Source: a virus. Taken from it: a stretch of 54,930 nucleotides of DNA. Below, piece by piece: positions 26,218 to 33,116 of this stretch; the first letter of the stretch is position 1, and each line of letters opens with the position of its first letter. The stretch covers positions 1 to 54,930 of IMG/VR virus record IMGVR_UViG_3300049027_000115; one strand, 5' to 3'. A model generated the notes under the pieces. It saw only the letters and a list, made by a program, of their open reading frames with translations, did no database searches and had not been told where the DNA came from. Position numbers and translations under genes: made by a program.

Positions 26218-26247
26218 GGCCCCGGGTGTTTACCTGGGGCCTTTTTT
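26218..26247 (+). terminator. Intrinsic terminator of the late operon
   Basis: A 10-bp stem (GGCCCCGGGT / ACCTGGGGCC, one G-U pair) with a GTTT loop is followed by six T. It ends the rightward late operon and touches the stop codon of the convergent - strand gene at 26246. Confidence 0.9.
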
Positions 26248-26611
26248 ATACGTTGCTTTCAATCTGTGGTAAATCGAAGAAGTTTGCCGCGAACAATCTA
26301 TACTCTTCAATGGTGTAGACGAATTCACCTGTTTTTTTCTCACTTGTCTTAACATTGCGAATCCATTTACGACCGGATAATGTGTCGTCCACCTCATCAT
26401 GTATAAGTGAATACCCATCAATTTGCAATCCATAATCAGCCAGGTAGCAGACGATACTGTAGATGTGCTTCGCTGGGATGAGTCTACCTGTTGCCAGCGC
26501 CTGGCGAATGGTACCGTTTGGAAGTCCCAGTTCTTTTTCCACAATAGTGGGCGCAACGGCTGGATGAGATCGAAAATATTCACGAATAATATTGGTATAT
26601 TTTTCTTGCAT
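26246..26611 (-). CDS. Small helix-turn-helix regulator
   Basis: This 121-aa protein reads (from 26611) as an HTH protein. IIREYFRSHPAVAPTIVEKE then LGLPNGTIRQALATGRLIPA form a likely DNA-binding helix pair, followed by KHIYSIVCYLADYG. A Met at 26659 is in frame, but that start would sit in the bidirectional terminator, so 26611 is used. The pattern 'R.IPAK....I...L..YG' is shared with the broken regulator at 28440-28597, suggesting paralogues. Confidence 0.65.
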   Translation of the reverse strand: MQEKYTNIIREYFRSHPAVAPTIVEKELGLPNGTIRQALATGRLIPAKHIYSIVCYLADYGLQIDGYSLIHDEVDDTLSGRKWIRNVKTSEKKTGEFVYTIEEYRLFAANFFDLPQIESNV

Positions 26612-26647
26612 ATCTTTGGAGTTATTCCGGGTTCGTAAGTGTTCCGG

Positions 26648-26686
26648 AAAAGCCCCCAAGGTTGCAGCCGGATTGGGGGCTTTTTT
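26648..26686. terminator. Bidirectional intrinsic terminator
   Basis: A 9-bp stem (AGCCCCCAA / TTGGGGGCT) with T runs on both sides (AAAA on the left, TTTTTT on the right). It would end the - strand gene that stops at 26689 and could also stop rightward read-through. Confidence 0.8.
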
Positions 26687-26688
26687 AA

Positions 26689-27054
26689 CTATGACACGGC
26701 TTCCGCTTCTTTTGTGAGATTAGCAATTAGCTCTTCTGCTTTTTTTAATAACTCAGGCAGTTGCTTGGCCCATTCAATCAGTTCCTTCCCTGTAACGTAA
26801 TCATACCAGTAGTTGAAATCATTTGCCCAGTATGTCCCTTTCCCCAAATCTTCCGTGCAAGTAGGGATAAGTTTATTGCTAATCCGTAAACAACTTCCTT
26901 CGTTTTGCCCGCGACCGCAACGCCCAATGTCAAAGTTTTTCCAGAACTCAAACGGTACATTCTTTTTAACGTATTCCTCAAACTCTTCAGTCTTGTCAAT
27001 TAACGACTGTGTAGCAAGTTTGTAGCTGGCGATTTTTTCAATTAATGTTTGCAT
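26689..27054 (-). CDS. Hypothetical 121-aa protein (lysogeny region)
   Basis: This protein starts MQTLIEKIASYKLATQ; an in-frame upstream Met at 27120 would overlap the promoter and is rejected. It is helical at both ends, with a middle CGRGQNEGSCLRIS segment holding two cysteines, and ends LPELLKKAEELIANLTKEAE. No family is recognised. A good -7 box with a perfect palindrome upstream (27118-27160) shows it has its own regulated promoter, and a bidirectional terminator follows its stop. Confidence 0.6.
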   Translation of the reverse strand: MQTLIEKIASYKLATQSLIDKTEEFEEYVKKNVPFEFWKNFDIGRCGRGQNEGSCLRISNKLIPTCTEDLGKGTYWANDFNYWYDYVTGKELIEWAKQLPELLKKAEELIANLTKEAEAVS

Positions 27055-27117
27055 TTTGTAAGTGTTTAAGAAAGTTACCGGTTTGCAGCCCGGACCGTTA
27101 CAATCATAACGACAAAA

Positions 27118-27125
27118 CAAAGATA
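27118..27125 (-). promoter_or_regulatory. Promoter -7 box TATCTTTG
   Basis: On the - strand the sequence reads TATCTTTG, an exact match to the Bacteroidota TAnnTTTG -7 element. Transcription would start near 27114 and run into the 26689-27054 gene with a leader of about 55 bases. No clear TTTG lies at the -33 position; a palindrome occupies that region instead. Confidence 0.65.
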
Positions 27126-27142
27126 AGGAGATTATCTAAAAA

Positions 27143-27160
27143 TGTAACACATGTGTTACA
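27143..27160. promoter_or_regulatory. Perfect 18-bp palindromic operator
   Basis: TGTAACACATGTGTTACA is a perfect 18-bp palindrome located from about -30 to -46 of the promoter at 27118-27125. A second smaller dyad (AGATAA-N5-TTATCT, 27121-27137) overlaps the -7 box. These look like binding sites for one of the nearby HTH proteins, as activator or repressor. Confidence 0.65.
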
Positions 27161-27201
27161 AAATATTCTTGCAGCGTTGTTGCAAATGTAGTTGTGAAAT
27201 G

Positions 27202-27226
27202 AAAAAGCCCGCGTCGCTCGGCGGGC
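27202..27226 (-). terminator. Intrinsic terminator on the - strand
   Basis: Read on the - strand, a GCCCGCC / GCGGGC-type stem with a short loop is followed by TTTTTC. It would terminate transcripts coming from the DUF3800 locus upstream. The rest of 27055-27432 holds the promoter and operators listed here; no gene was seen. Confidence 0.75.
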
Positions 27227-27432
27227 CTATGATGAGTTTGTATGCGGAAAGCGGAACTGAAGATAGGTAAAATTTAAATCCGGTAATATACTGCAAATCA
27301 GCTAAATTTTCATAAAAAGGAATAATTCACCACTTTTGTTGTATTAAGTTGTAAACTTCGTAACTTTGCAAAGGATTGGGGTGTCCCCGGTCGCTAAGAA
27401 AGACAGTTCCATTTGAGGACTGGCTTTTTAGT

Positions 27433-28164
27433 TTACGGGAAGATCTTCAAACCATATCTGCAACCATTCTTATTGTAGAATTTGTCACAAAAAACATCAA
27501 AAGCAGGATTTGCACGTTCGGGATCGATAATGTGACGCGCAGTAGGATAAGCGACCAAATCTGCAATTTGCAACCCAATAATATCTTCCTTCTTGTCATA
27601 AAATTTGAATCCCTTAATTAATGCGCGGAGCCTCTCAGGTTTAACATAGTAAGTGCCACGCGACAAGACCCGTTGAAGATGTTCTGAAAGTATTCGGTCT
27701 TCTTTCTCTCCTCGCTTTTCAATATATATAAATACTCCCTTTTCTCCTGGTATGTCGTCCATTTTAAAAACCAGTCGCTCTATAATGTACGATAGTGAGA
27801 CCTGATATACATCTTCCCCGATTTTTCCATACTTCATAAGGTACTCCGACTTATTTACCCCAGCTGTAATGATAGTATAGTCGCCATCACGCATAATTGC
27901 ATTTAAGCAAGTATAAAATTTCTGTTTTTTCTCAGGATCAAATAAGAGCGAGAATTCCTTCTCGCATCGCCGAATATCACTAGAATGAAGAATAACCTTT
28001 TTGTTACCCCAGATTTCTTCTTTGAGATCAATTATTTGTTGTCCCATCAAACAATATGCGTCACGGGATGCAAGAATTCCTGTAAGGACAAAAACAGGAA
28101 ATGTAGAGTCAATCTTTGTAAGTCCGTGGTCACCGCTTTAATCAATAAAAAAGTAATAATTCAT
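27433..28164 (-). pseudogene. DUF3800-type protein with a nonsense codon at the conserved Glu
   Basis: The full frame from the ATG at 28164 reads MNYYFFID, then TAA (28138-28140), then SGDHGLTKIDSTFPVFVLTG and on to 27433. DUF3800 proteins begin with 'FiDESGd', so the stop replaces exactly the conserved Glu of the DESGD motif (GAA to TAA). Downstream homology is intact (ILHSSDIRR, LQIADLVAYPTARHI). The first Met after the stop (28050) would give a 205-aa product without the motif. DUF3800 proteins are RNase H-like and often phage-borne. TAA is used normally elsewhere in the window, so recoding is unlikely. Confidence 0.75.
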
Positions 28165-28235
28165 GATGGTTAGTTTCTGCCTTAAAAGGCAATTAAGGTT
28201 TCACCCCCAATAGGGGTAGCCTTAGTAACCAGACC

Positions 28236-28394
28236 ATGAAAGGAAAGGGAAACTCTTGGAAAGAATGGTTGGAAGTGGTAAATTTGCCACTGGGAATAAC
28301 TTTAACCTTCTATGTTAAGAGTTTCCAATGCCTTCCAGTTGACCGCTGGGAGGCATTGTTATTTCAGATTCAGACAACTTACACAAGAGTTTAA
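28236..28394 (+). CDS. Possible small protein, 52 aa
   Basis: A short ORF starts MKGKGNSWKEWLEVV and continues with a hydrophobic segment LPLGITLTFYVKSF. It is divergent from the DUF3800 locus. It has no recognised family and no clear promoter. It is reported because the protein composition looks natural and the region is otherwise empty. Confidence 0.35.
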   Translation: MKGKGNSWKEWLEVVNLPLGITLTFYVKSFQCLPVDRWEALLFQIQTTYTRV

Positions 28395-28439
28395 TTCCTC
28401 TATTTTTATGCTTCGGAAATTACGGTCAAAATAGTAAAA

Positions 28440-28597
28440 TTACTGTATGCTTTTAGGGTGTTTATACCCATACTTTCCGAGCTCTTCCTCGAACTTGTCC
28501 AGGTACTTCGCAGGTATCGCCCGAGCCCCGAAATAGATAGGAGTGGGTGATCTTTCAGCCAGGCGAGGATCCGTTCGCCGCGTTCTTTGTTTGCCAT
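28440..28597 (-). pseudogene. Broken HTH regulator remnant
   Basis: The frame from 28597 gives MANKERGERILAWLKDHPLL and then loses sense. A neighbouring frame on the same DNA carries ARAIPAKYLDKFEEELGKYG and ends at 28440. The two halves resemble the start and end of the paralogous regulator at 26246-26611 (…HP.v.. and R.IPAK…L..YG), but the stretch that should lie between them, about 15-20 residues including the recognition helix, is absent. A deletion plus frame change near 28510-28535 is the simplest explanation. Confidence 0.5.
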
Positions 28598-28678
28598 TCC
28601 GCAAAATTCAGGAAAAACCCTATGCGATTCAGGTTTTTTCCTTCAACCCGCTTGTATACTTTCGGCTAAAACAACACC

Positions 28679-28846
28679 ATGGCAACAATCGCAGATCGAC
28701 TGGCATCTACTCTGGCCTTATGCCTTTGGAGCTATTGTATCAAATTCGGCTTTGAAGATTCAAAAATTCCTGATTTTATATGGGAAGGTTTTGCATTGCT
28801 TGAGGAGTACAAGAGCGAAAAAGACGCTACTCAAACCCTTTCTTAA
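28679..28846 (+). CDS. Possible small protein, 55 aa
   Basis: A short ORF MATIADRLASTLALCLWSYC… is rich in aromatic and acidic residues toward its end. It converges with, and overlaps by 20 bp, the 3' end of the - strand XRE gene. No family is recognised. A loosely promoter-like TATACTTTCG lies about 15 bp upstream. Support is limited to ORF quality and position. Confidence 0.35.
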   Translation: MATIADRLASTLALCLWSYCIKFGFEDSKIPDFIWEGFALLEEYKSEKDATQTLS

Positions 28847-29063
28847 AGAACTCTGCCGGCGTCACGCCGAGGGCGTCCAGAATCTTCAGCAGGGTGGTAT
28901 ATTGGAGGTCCGCTTCGCCGCGTTCATAGCGCCCCCATTGTGAGCGATCGATGCCTTTCTCGTAAGCAAATATATCCGCATTACCATATCCAGCCTGCTT
29001 TCTCATTTCCCGCAAGCGGGCTCCGAGAACTTTCAAAGGATCATCTGTTTTTCTGCCTTTCAT
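28827..29063 (-). CDS. XRE-family transcriptional regulator
   Basis: This 78-aa protein is a single HTH_3/XRE domain. LGARLREMRKQAGYGNADIF is followed by AYEKGIDRSQWGRYERGEAD and LLKILDALGVTPAEFF, the classic five-helix Cro/CI fold. It is a small DNA-binding protein of the CI/Cro type. An upstream cluster of GCTAAT half-sites (29101-29127) probably represents its own operator (inference). Confidence 0.88.
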   Translation of the reverse strand: MKGRKTDDPLKVLGARLREMRKQAGYGNADIFAYEKGIDRSQWGRYERGEADLQYTTLLKILDALGVTPAEFFKKGFE

Positions 29064-29100
29064 TTCCGCAAGTTCCTGAAAGACAGCGTAAAAGCATACT

Positions 29101-29127
29101 GCTAATAAGCACGCGGCTAATTAGCCG
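29101..29127. promoter_or_regulatory. GCTAAT half-site cluster with a 14-bp palindrome
   Basis: A GCTAAT hexamer (29101-29106) is followed by the perfect palindrome CGGCTAATTAGCCG (29114-29127), so the same half-site occurs three times in 27 bp. It lies 38-64 bp upstream of the XRE gene start, where an autoregulatory operator is expected. A weak -7-like TATGCTTTT lies between the sites and the gene. Confidence 0.5.
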
Positions 29128-29283
29128 TTTTTCCGTACCTTACAATTGGATATGGGCGAGGTACCCTCGATTAGTAGCACCAGATTTACTCTGCCCCACA
29201 TAAAACTTTTTTTGCTATAGGTGCCTATTGGGTGCCTCCTCGCCGGTAGTCCTGCCGGTGAGCTTCCTAAAACACCTTTCCGC

Positions 29284-29454
29284 ATGATTGAGCTTTTGGT
29301 ATTGTGGGTCATGTTCCGGTTTATCCTGGCGATAGTAGTAGGGCTCGCTGCCTTTTCCTACCTGGTGGCGGAGCGAAACTGGCCGGAGCCGCCGGCAGTT
29401 GTGGTGTGGTTACTCATTTCCCTTCTTCTTCTTTGGCTCTTCTTTTTTGTATAG
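29284..29454 (+). CDS. Possible small two-segment membrane protein
   Basis: This 56-aa ORF has two strongly hydrophobic segments (LLVLWVMFRFILAIVVGLAA and VVVWLLISLLLLWLFFFV) around a short polar loop. It converges with and overlaps the HTH gene at 29410. No promoter is evident. It could be a small superinfection-exclusion or holin-like protein, or a chance ORF. 29128-29283 holds no gene that can be supported. Confidence 0.4.
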   Translation: MIELLVLWVMFRFILAIVVGLAAFSYLVAERNWPEPPAVVVWLLISLLLLWLFFFV

Positions 29455-29712
29455 TGGGTCGTTTTCGATAAGAGCTCGCATTTGCTTCACTGTAATACCG
29501 AAGTGCACAGCCATATTCGTGATTTCCTCCGCTGAGAAGTTGAGCCCGGTCTTCCGGATAGTTGCCATTCGAACAGGAGATATACCTGCAGATGCAGCAA
29601 CGGCAGAGACGCCGGCTAACCGGGGCTGCAGGATCTGTGTGAAGGTAGTAATGTCGCCTGCATTCACCAGGACGCGAACAGCAGACTGGTAATCGATTCG
29701 CTTATTGGGCAT
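29410..29712 (-). CDS. Small HTH-type regulator adjacent to the integrase
   Basis: This 100-aa protein carries a likely helix-turn-helix (VSAVAASAGISPVRMATIRK, then GLNFSAEEITNMAVHFGITV) and a basic C-terminal tail EEPKKKKGNE. It is divergent from the integrase with only 41 bp between, so it may control integrase expression. A TACCTTTG box 4 bp before its ATG suggests a leaderless mRNA. Confidence 0.65.
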   Translation of the reverse strand: MPNKRIDYQSAVRVLVNAGDITTFTQILQPRLAGVSAVAASAGISPVRMATIRKTGLNFSAEEITNMAVHFGITVKQMRALIENDPLYKKEEPKKKKGNE

Positions 29713-29716
29713 GCAG

Positions 29717-29724
29717 CAAAGGTA
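29717..29724 (-). promoter_or_regulatory. Promoter -7 box TACCTTTG, leaderless
   Basis: On the - strand TACCTTTG is followed by CTGC and the ATG of the 29410-29712 gene. This exact TAnnTTTG match would put the start point one base before the start codon. No clear -33 TTTG is seen. Confidence 0.5.
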
Positions 29725-29753
29725 GCAATCGGATAATTTATTAACTTAGAAAA

Positions 29754-31313
29754 ATGACAACAGCGTTTGGGTATATGCGCCTTTCAGGCGAGGACCAATC
29801 CTTCTATTCCACCGAGTTTCAGGAGGCGGGCATTCGTGAGTATTGTAAGCGACATGGTATTGAGCTGAAACAAATCTTGCTGGATAATGGAGAGAGCTCC
29901 TATACTTTTGAACGCAAAGCCTTCAAAGACATGGAGGCGCTTTTTAAAAAGCACAAGGCAGATTATCTTATAGTCTACCACCTGGATCGATTTGGCCGAA
30001 ACATGGCCGAGGCAATGCTGAAGGTAAAGTACTTCCTTGATAAAGGGATCAAGGTCCGCGATATAAGTGAGCCTTTGGATATGGATGATACGGACATGAA
30101 CACGTTCATGATGCGTACCATGAAGTTCATGGCTGCTGAAACAGAATTGCACCGGATCCGGGCAAGAACTCAATCCGGTTTGCGCCAGGCAAAATTGAAC
30201 GGCAGGTTTGCGGGCGCCGCTCCTTATGGCTACCGCAATGGCAGAGACGAAGAAAGCAAAAGTGTGCTGATAGTTGAAGAGGAAGAAGCAACCATCGTAA
30301 GAAAAATTTTTCAACTATACATTGCTGGCGCTACAGTTGAAACGATCAGGAAGATCGTTAAGGAAAAAGGGTTCAAGAAAACTGGAACCTCCACCATACA
30401 ACGTATGCTGGCCAATCCTGTATATGCCGGCCTCGTTCATGTGCCAGGAATAAAAAATAGTCCAGCGCAGACAGTAAAAGGAATTCACACCGCGCTGGTG
30501 ACAGAATACGATTATTATCATGTGCAGGAAAAATTAAATCGAAAGACTGTCATCACCCAAAACCGGGAAGAGGTTCCTTTGCGGGGTGTATTAAGATGCA
30601 CATGCGGAGCATTGATGACAGCCGGCAATTCCAGAAATAAGGTGGGCAATTATTTTTGGTATTATGTATGCCGGAAAGGGCACAAGGTGAATCTTTCTGC
30701 TATTAAAATATACAAACAGTTTATTGAACTACTGCAGGCGCTTTCGCTTAAAGAGCGCGAGGTCCAACAAATTCGCATTAAGCTGACAGAAAAAATGCAG
30801 GGCTTTTTGAGCAACCATGAATCCAAAGAGAAAGAGATCCGCAAACGTCTTTCTATAGTCGAAAACAAAATACAGACAGCGGAAGAGCGATATCTCACTG
30901 GGATTGGCAGCGAGAAAGCTTATCACAAAGTGATGACTGAGATGAAAACAGAGCGTGCGAGAATATATAACGAACTCGCCCAGGCAACTACTAACGCCAG
31001 TGTATATTGGGAGCGGCTGGAAGTTGTTTTAAACACATTGGAAAATGTCGCTGAGGTATTCGAAAAATTCTCGTTAGAAAAAAAACATCAGTTCATAAAC
31101 CAGGTGTTCAACCACTCTCTTAACCACGATGGTGCTATCTATCGAACACAAAAATTGCACGAAGTTTTTCGGCATAAGACAAACGAACTCAAAGAAAAAG
31201 GGCTGCTCCATGTGGACAGCCCTGTAGTTGATTTGAGAAGTACTCTCGTGAGTACCGGGGACGAGAGCCCAATCGAACTCATAGACAGACTTTATAAGGT
31301 GCTGGCAGGGTAA
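29754..31313 (+). CDS. int: Large serine recombinase (phage integrase)
   Basis: This 519-aa enzyme catalyses site-specific integration and excision. The resolvase catalytic domain begins AFGYMRLSGEDQ with Arg9 and the nucleophile Ser11, continuing to YLIVYHLDRFGRNMAEAM. The recombinase domain contains APYGYRNGRDEES, and the zinc ribbon is CTCGALMTAGNSRNKVGN with a later C..GH. A coiled coil follows (about 340-400). No tyrosine integrase or excisionase was recognised. attP should lie close by, most likely in the 61 bp after its stop, but no core can be fixed from this sequence alone. Confidence 0.93.
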   Translation: MTTAFGYMRLSGEDQSFYSTEFQEAGIREYCKRHGIELKQILLDNGESSYTFERKAFKDMEALFKKHKADYLIVYHLDRFGRNMAEAMLKVKYFLDKGIKVRDISEPLDMDDTDMNTFMMRTMKFMAAETELHRIRARTQSGLRQAKLNGRFAGAAPYGYRNGRDEESKSVLIVEEEEATIVRKIFQLYIAGATVETIRKIVKEKGFKKTGTSTIQRMLANPVYAGLVHVPGIKNSPAQTVKGIHTALVTEYDYYHVQEKLNRKTVITQNREEVPLRGVLRCTCGALMTAGNSRNKVGNYFWYYVCRKGHKVNLSAIKIYKQFIELLQALSLKEREVQQIRIKLTEKMQGFLSNHESKEKEIRKRLSIVENKIQTAEERYLTGIGSEKAYHKVMTEMKTERARIYNELAQATTNASVYWERLEVVLNTLENVAEVFEKFSLEKKHQFINQVFNHSLNHDGAIYRTQKLHEVFRHKTNELKEKGLLHVDSPVVDLRSTLVSTGDESPIELIDRLYKVLAG

Positions 31314-31374
31314 AAAAAGAAAAAAGGACCTGATTTCTCAATTCCTTTTCAAGATTTTTTCGGCCTTCTGGATC

Positions 31375-31578
31375 TCACTTCATCCCGATGTCCTTCTTAA
31401 CGCCCGCCAGGTCTTCCGGAGGAACACCATTCTTTTCACACAACTTCAACAGCAGGAAAATGATGGTCTGCTGGTTCCGGATCTTCTTGTCCGATTTCGT
31501 GGCATAGTTGATGATCAGGTACCAGATGAGGATGCCGGCAGCGCCCAGCATGATGTAGGTTAAGATTTGTTCGTTCAT
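31375..31578 (-). CDS. Small membrane protein
   Basis: This 67-aa protein has one hydrophobic segment (IMLGAAGILIWYLIINY) and a basic cytoplasmic part ending VPPEDLAGVKKDIGMK. No family is recognised. The - strand sequence AACCTTTG ends 5 bp before the ATG (one mismatch to TAnnTTTG), so its mRNA may be nearly leaderless. It converges on the integrase gene and separates it from the secreted-protein operon. Confidence 0.55.
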   Translation of the reverse strand: MNEQILTYIMLGAAGILIWYLIINYATKSDKKIRNQQTIIFLLLKLCEKNGVPPEDLAGVKKDIGMK

Positions 31579-31644
31579 ATTGTCAAAGGTTTAATAAATA
31601 GTAAATACTAGCTTCTGCCGATGTCAACCGGAGCTCATAGTTTC

Positions 31645-32109
31645 TTATTCCTTTTTTGCGAAGAGGCGATCTAACATTTTTCGTGTGAGTCCGAAATTTG
31701 CTCCATTCCGCAGCATGACGAAATTAATGCCGGTAAACCCGGCATGCTTCCTGGTGACAACCTCAATATTCTCTTCCCCAAGTTTGAAGGATATCTTACT
31801 CATTTTCTCTGCATCAATGGCGGATTTCAGCAATGAATAAAGTGTATCTAATATGCCGAACTCCGCTTTGAATTCTATACTTTGAATGTCATTAATATGC
31901 TGGTATTGCAGATTCTTGAATTGTAATAGGTAAAGCGTGTCCCCATTATGAATTGAATATTCCAGTTTAGCAACAAAAGCACCTCCACTTTTTGCCTCAC
32001 CGATGAGCTTCCAATCTGTGCTTGGATCGCTTTTCTGCAATTGACAGTTAGCGGTTATTGAAACAAACAAAAGAATGAGAAGAGAAATTAATTTCATGTG
32101 AATATTCAT
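31645..32109 (-). CDS. Secreted protein 3 of the lysogeny operon
   Basis: This protein of about 150 residues has a signal peptide (KLISLLILLFVSITANCQLQ). A start at 32109 overlaps the upstream stop as ATGA; an internal ATG at 32097 (MKLISLL…) would give a more usual signal peptide. The mature part is mostly beta and polar (VAKLEYSIHNGDTLYLLQFK) with no recognised domain. Three such genes lie in one - strand operon beside the integrase, a common place for lysogenic-conversion genes. Confidence 0.65.
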   Translation of the reverse strand: MNIHMKLISLLILLFVSITANCQLQKSDPSTDWKLIGEAKSGGAFVAKLEYSIHNGDTLYLLQFKNLQYQHINDIQSIEFKAEFGILDTLYSLLKSAIDAEKMSKISFKLGEENIEVVTRKHAGFTGINFVMLRNGANFGLTRKMLDRLFAKKE

Positions 32110-32543
32110 TTACGATTTGCTCTTACGAAATCAATGAACTTTTTAAGATATCGGCGGGTATCTCCATTCGCTTCCCAATTAGTGATGATAGGAATGCCGT
32201 ACTCAGGATTGTTACCTGACTTTGTATAAACAATTACGTTGTATTTGTCGCCATATGCTTGTCTGTCCATAGTAACATTTATAGAAGTTAGGCCAGCAGT
32301 CCATTCCATTGAATAAAATTTATTGTACTTCACCTTCTCCATACGAACAGCAATACCTTCCAAGAAGGTTATAATGGAATCTACCTTTAGTGCATCCATT
32401 GGAATGAAACCTTTTTCGAGATGGGAAATTCCTACAGTGTCTGCGTATAGAATGGGAGCTTTCAGCTCCGGGTCAACTATTGCATATTTTTGTGCAATAC
32501 AAACAGCAGGCAAAAAGGAGAGTATTATTAGGAGTATTTTCAT
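32106..32543 (-). CDS. Secreted protein 2 of the lysogeny operon
   Basis: This 145-aa protein has a signal peptide MKILLIILSFLPAVCIAQ and a mature beta-rich domain (ITFLEGIAVRMEKVKYNKFY). It overlaps the downstream secreted gene by 4 bp and lies 8 bp after the upstream one. No cysteine follows the cleavage site, so it is not a lipoprotein; it is probably periplasmic or exported. Function unknown. Confidence 0.65.
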   Translation of the reverse strand: MKILLIILSFLPAVCIAQKYAIVDPELKAPILYADTVGISHLEKGFIPMDALKVDSIITFLEGIAVRMEKVKYNKFYSMEWTAGLTSINVTMDRQAYGDKYNVIVYTKSGNNPEYGIPIITNWEANGDTRRYLKKFIDFVRANRK

Positions 32544-32551
32544 GTTATCGT

Positions 32552-32989
32552 TTATTTTGAAAAAGTAATAGGGCCGAATTCTTTCGCAATATCAACAAGT
32601 TCGTCCCACGACTTCCTGAGAGGGCTGTTTTTTGATCCACCATAGTATGTTGGATCAAATGTTCGAGCCGTTGTAACTCCATAAAGGCTTAGATGGATAT
32701 CTAAGGCATGTGTTCCTGTAAAGACCATACAGGTATCTTTTATAGAAATTCTTAATTTTGTTGAAACACTCTGTTTTGGATGCGACTTTTCCCCAGTAGA
32801 AATCAATTTTAAAGAATCGTTTTTGTGTTCAATTGTATATCCTTTTTCAAATAAAATAACAGCAAGTTTATTCATCATGGTGTTAGCTGAATCAGTTATG
32901 TGAACTATTACTTTGGTGGCTTTCTTTGGTGGAGTTTGTGATAAAGAAAACAATGGTAGTAAGAGAAAGAATACAGTTATCAGTTTCAT
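32552..32989 (-). CDS. Secreted protein 1 of the lysogeny operon
   Basis: This 145-aa protein has a signal peptide MKLITVFFLLLPLFSLSQ and a mature part with VIVHITDSANTMMNKLAVIL then FEKGYTIEHKNDSLKLISTG, a pattern reminiscent of small periplasmic proteins of Bacteroidota. It is the first gene of a three-gene secreted operon. A dyad in its 5' leader (33009-33028) suggests regulated expression. It is not a typical virion gene. Confidence 0.65.
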   Translation of the reverse strand: MKLITVFFLLLPLFSLSQTPPKKATKVIVHITDSANTMMNKLAVILFEKGYTIEHKNDSLKLISTGEKSHPKQSVSTKLRISIKDTCMVFTGTHALDIHLSLYGVTTARTFDPTYYGGSKNSPLRKSWDELVDIAKEFGPITFSK

Positions 32990-33008
32990 GCTGAAGGTTT
33001 AATTATTA

Positions 33009-33028
33009 ATCTTGATTGAGGTCAAGAT
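33009..33028. promoter_or_regulatory. Dyad upstream of the secreted-protein operon
   Basis: ATCTTGA-N6-TCAAGAT, perfect 7-bp arms, ends about 20 bp before the ATG of the first secreted gene (- strand). It could be an operator or a leader hairpin; no matching regulator is known. Confidence 0.4.
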
Positions 33029-33116
33029 GAGAGAATATATTTTTATAGTGAAATTTGCACGTAATATTTTCGCTACAGAAAACTACTTATCACGTTAGAA
33101 ATGTTTTTGTTCAGTT

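Noticed and set aside
26059-26352. 97-aa + strand ORF over the late terminator
   Set aside because: It overlaps the endolysin end, passes through the strong terminator and has no protein-like pattern.
27433-28164. Recoding of TAA as Glu in the DUF3800 gene
   Set aside because: Many other genes here end properly at TAA, so a changed code is not supported; a point mutation is simpler.
28543-28943. Two overlapping + strand ORFs (28543-28755 and 28587-28943)
   Set aside because: They are antisense to the HTH remnant and the XRE gene, with unnatural composition; only the short ORF at 28679-28846 was kept, at low confidence.
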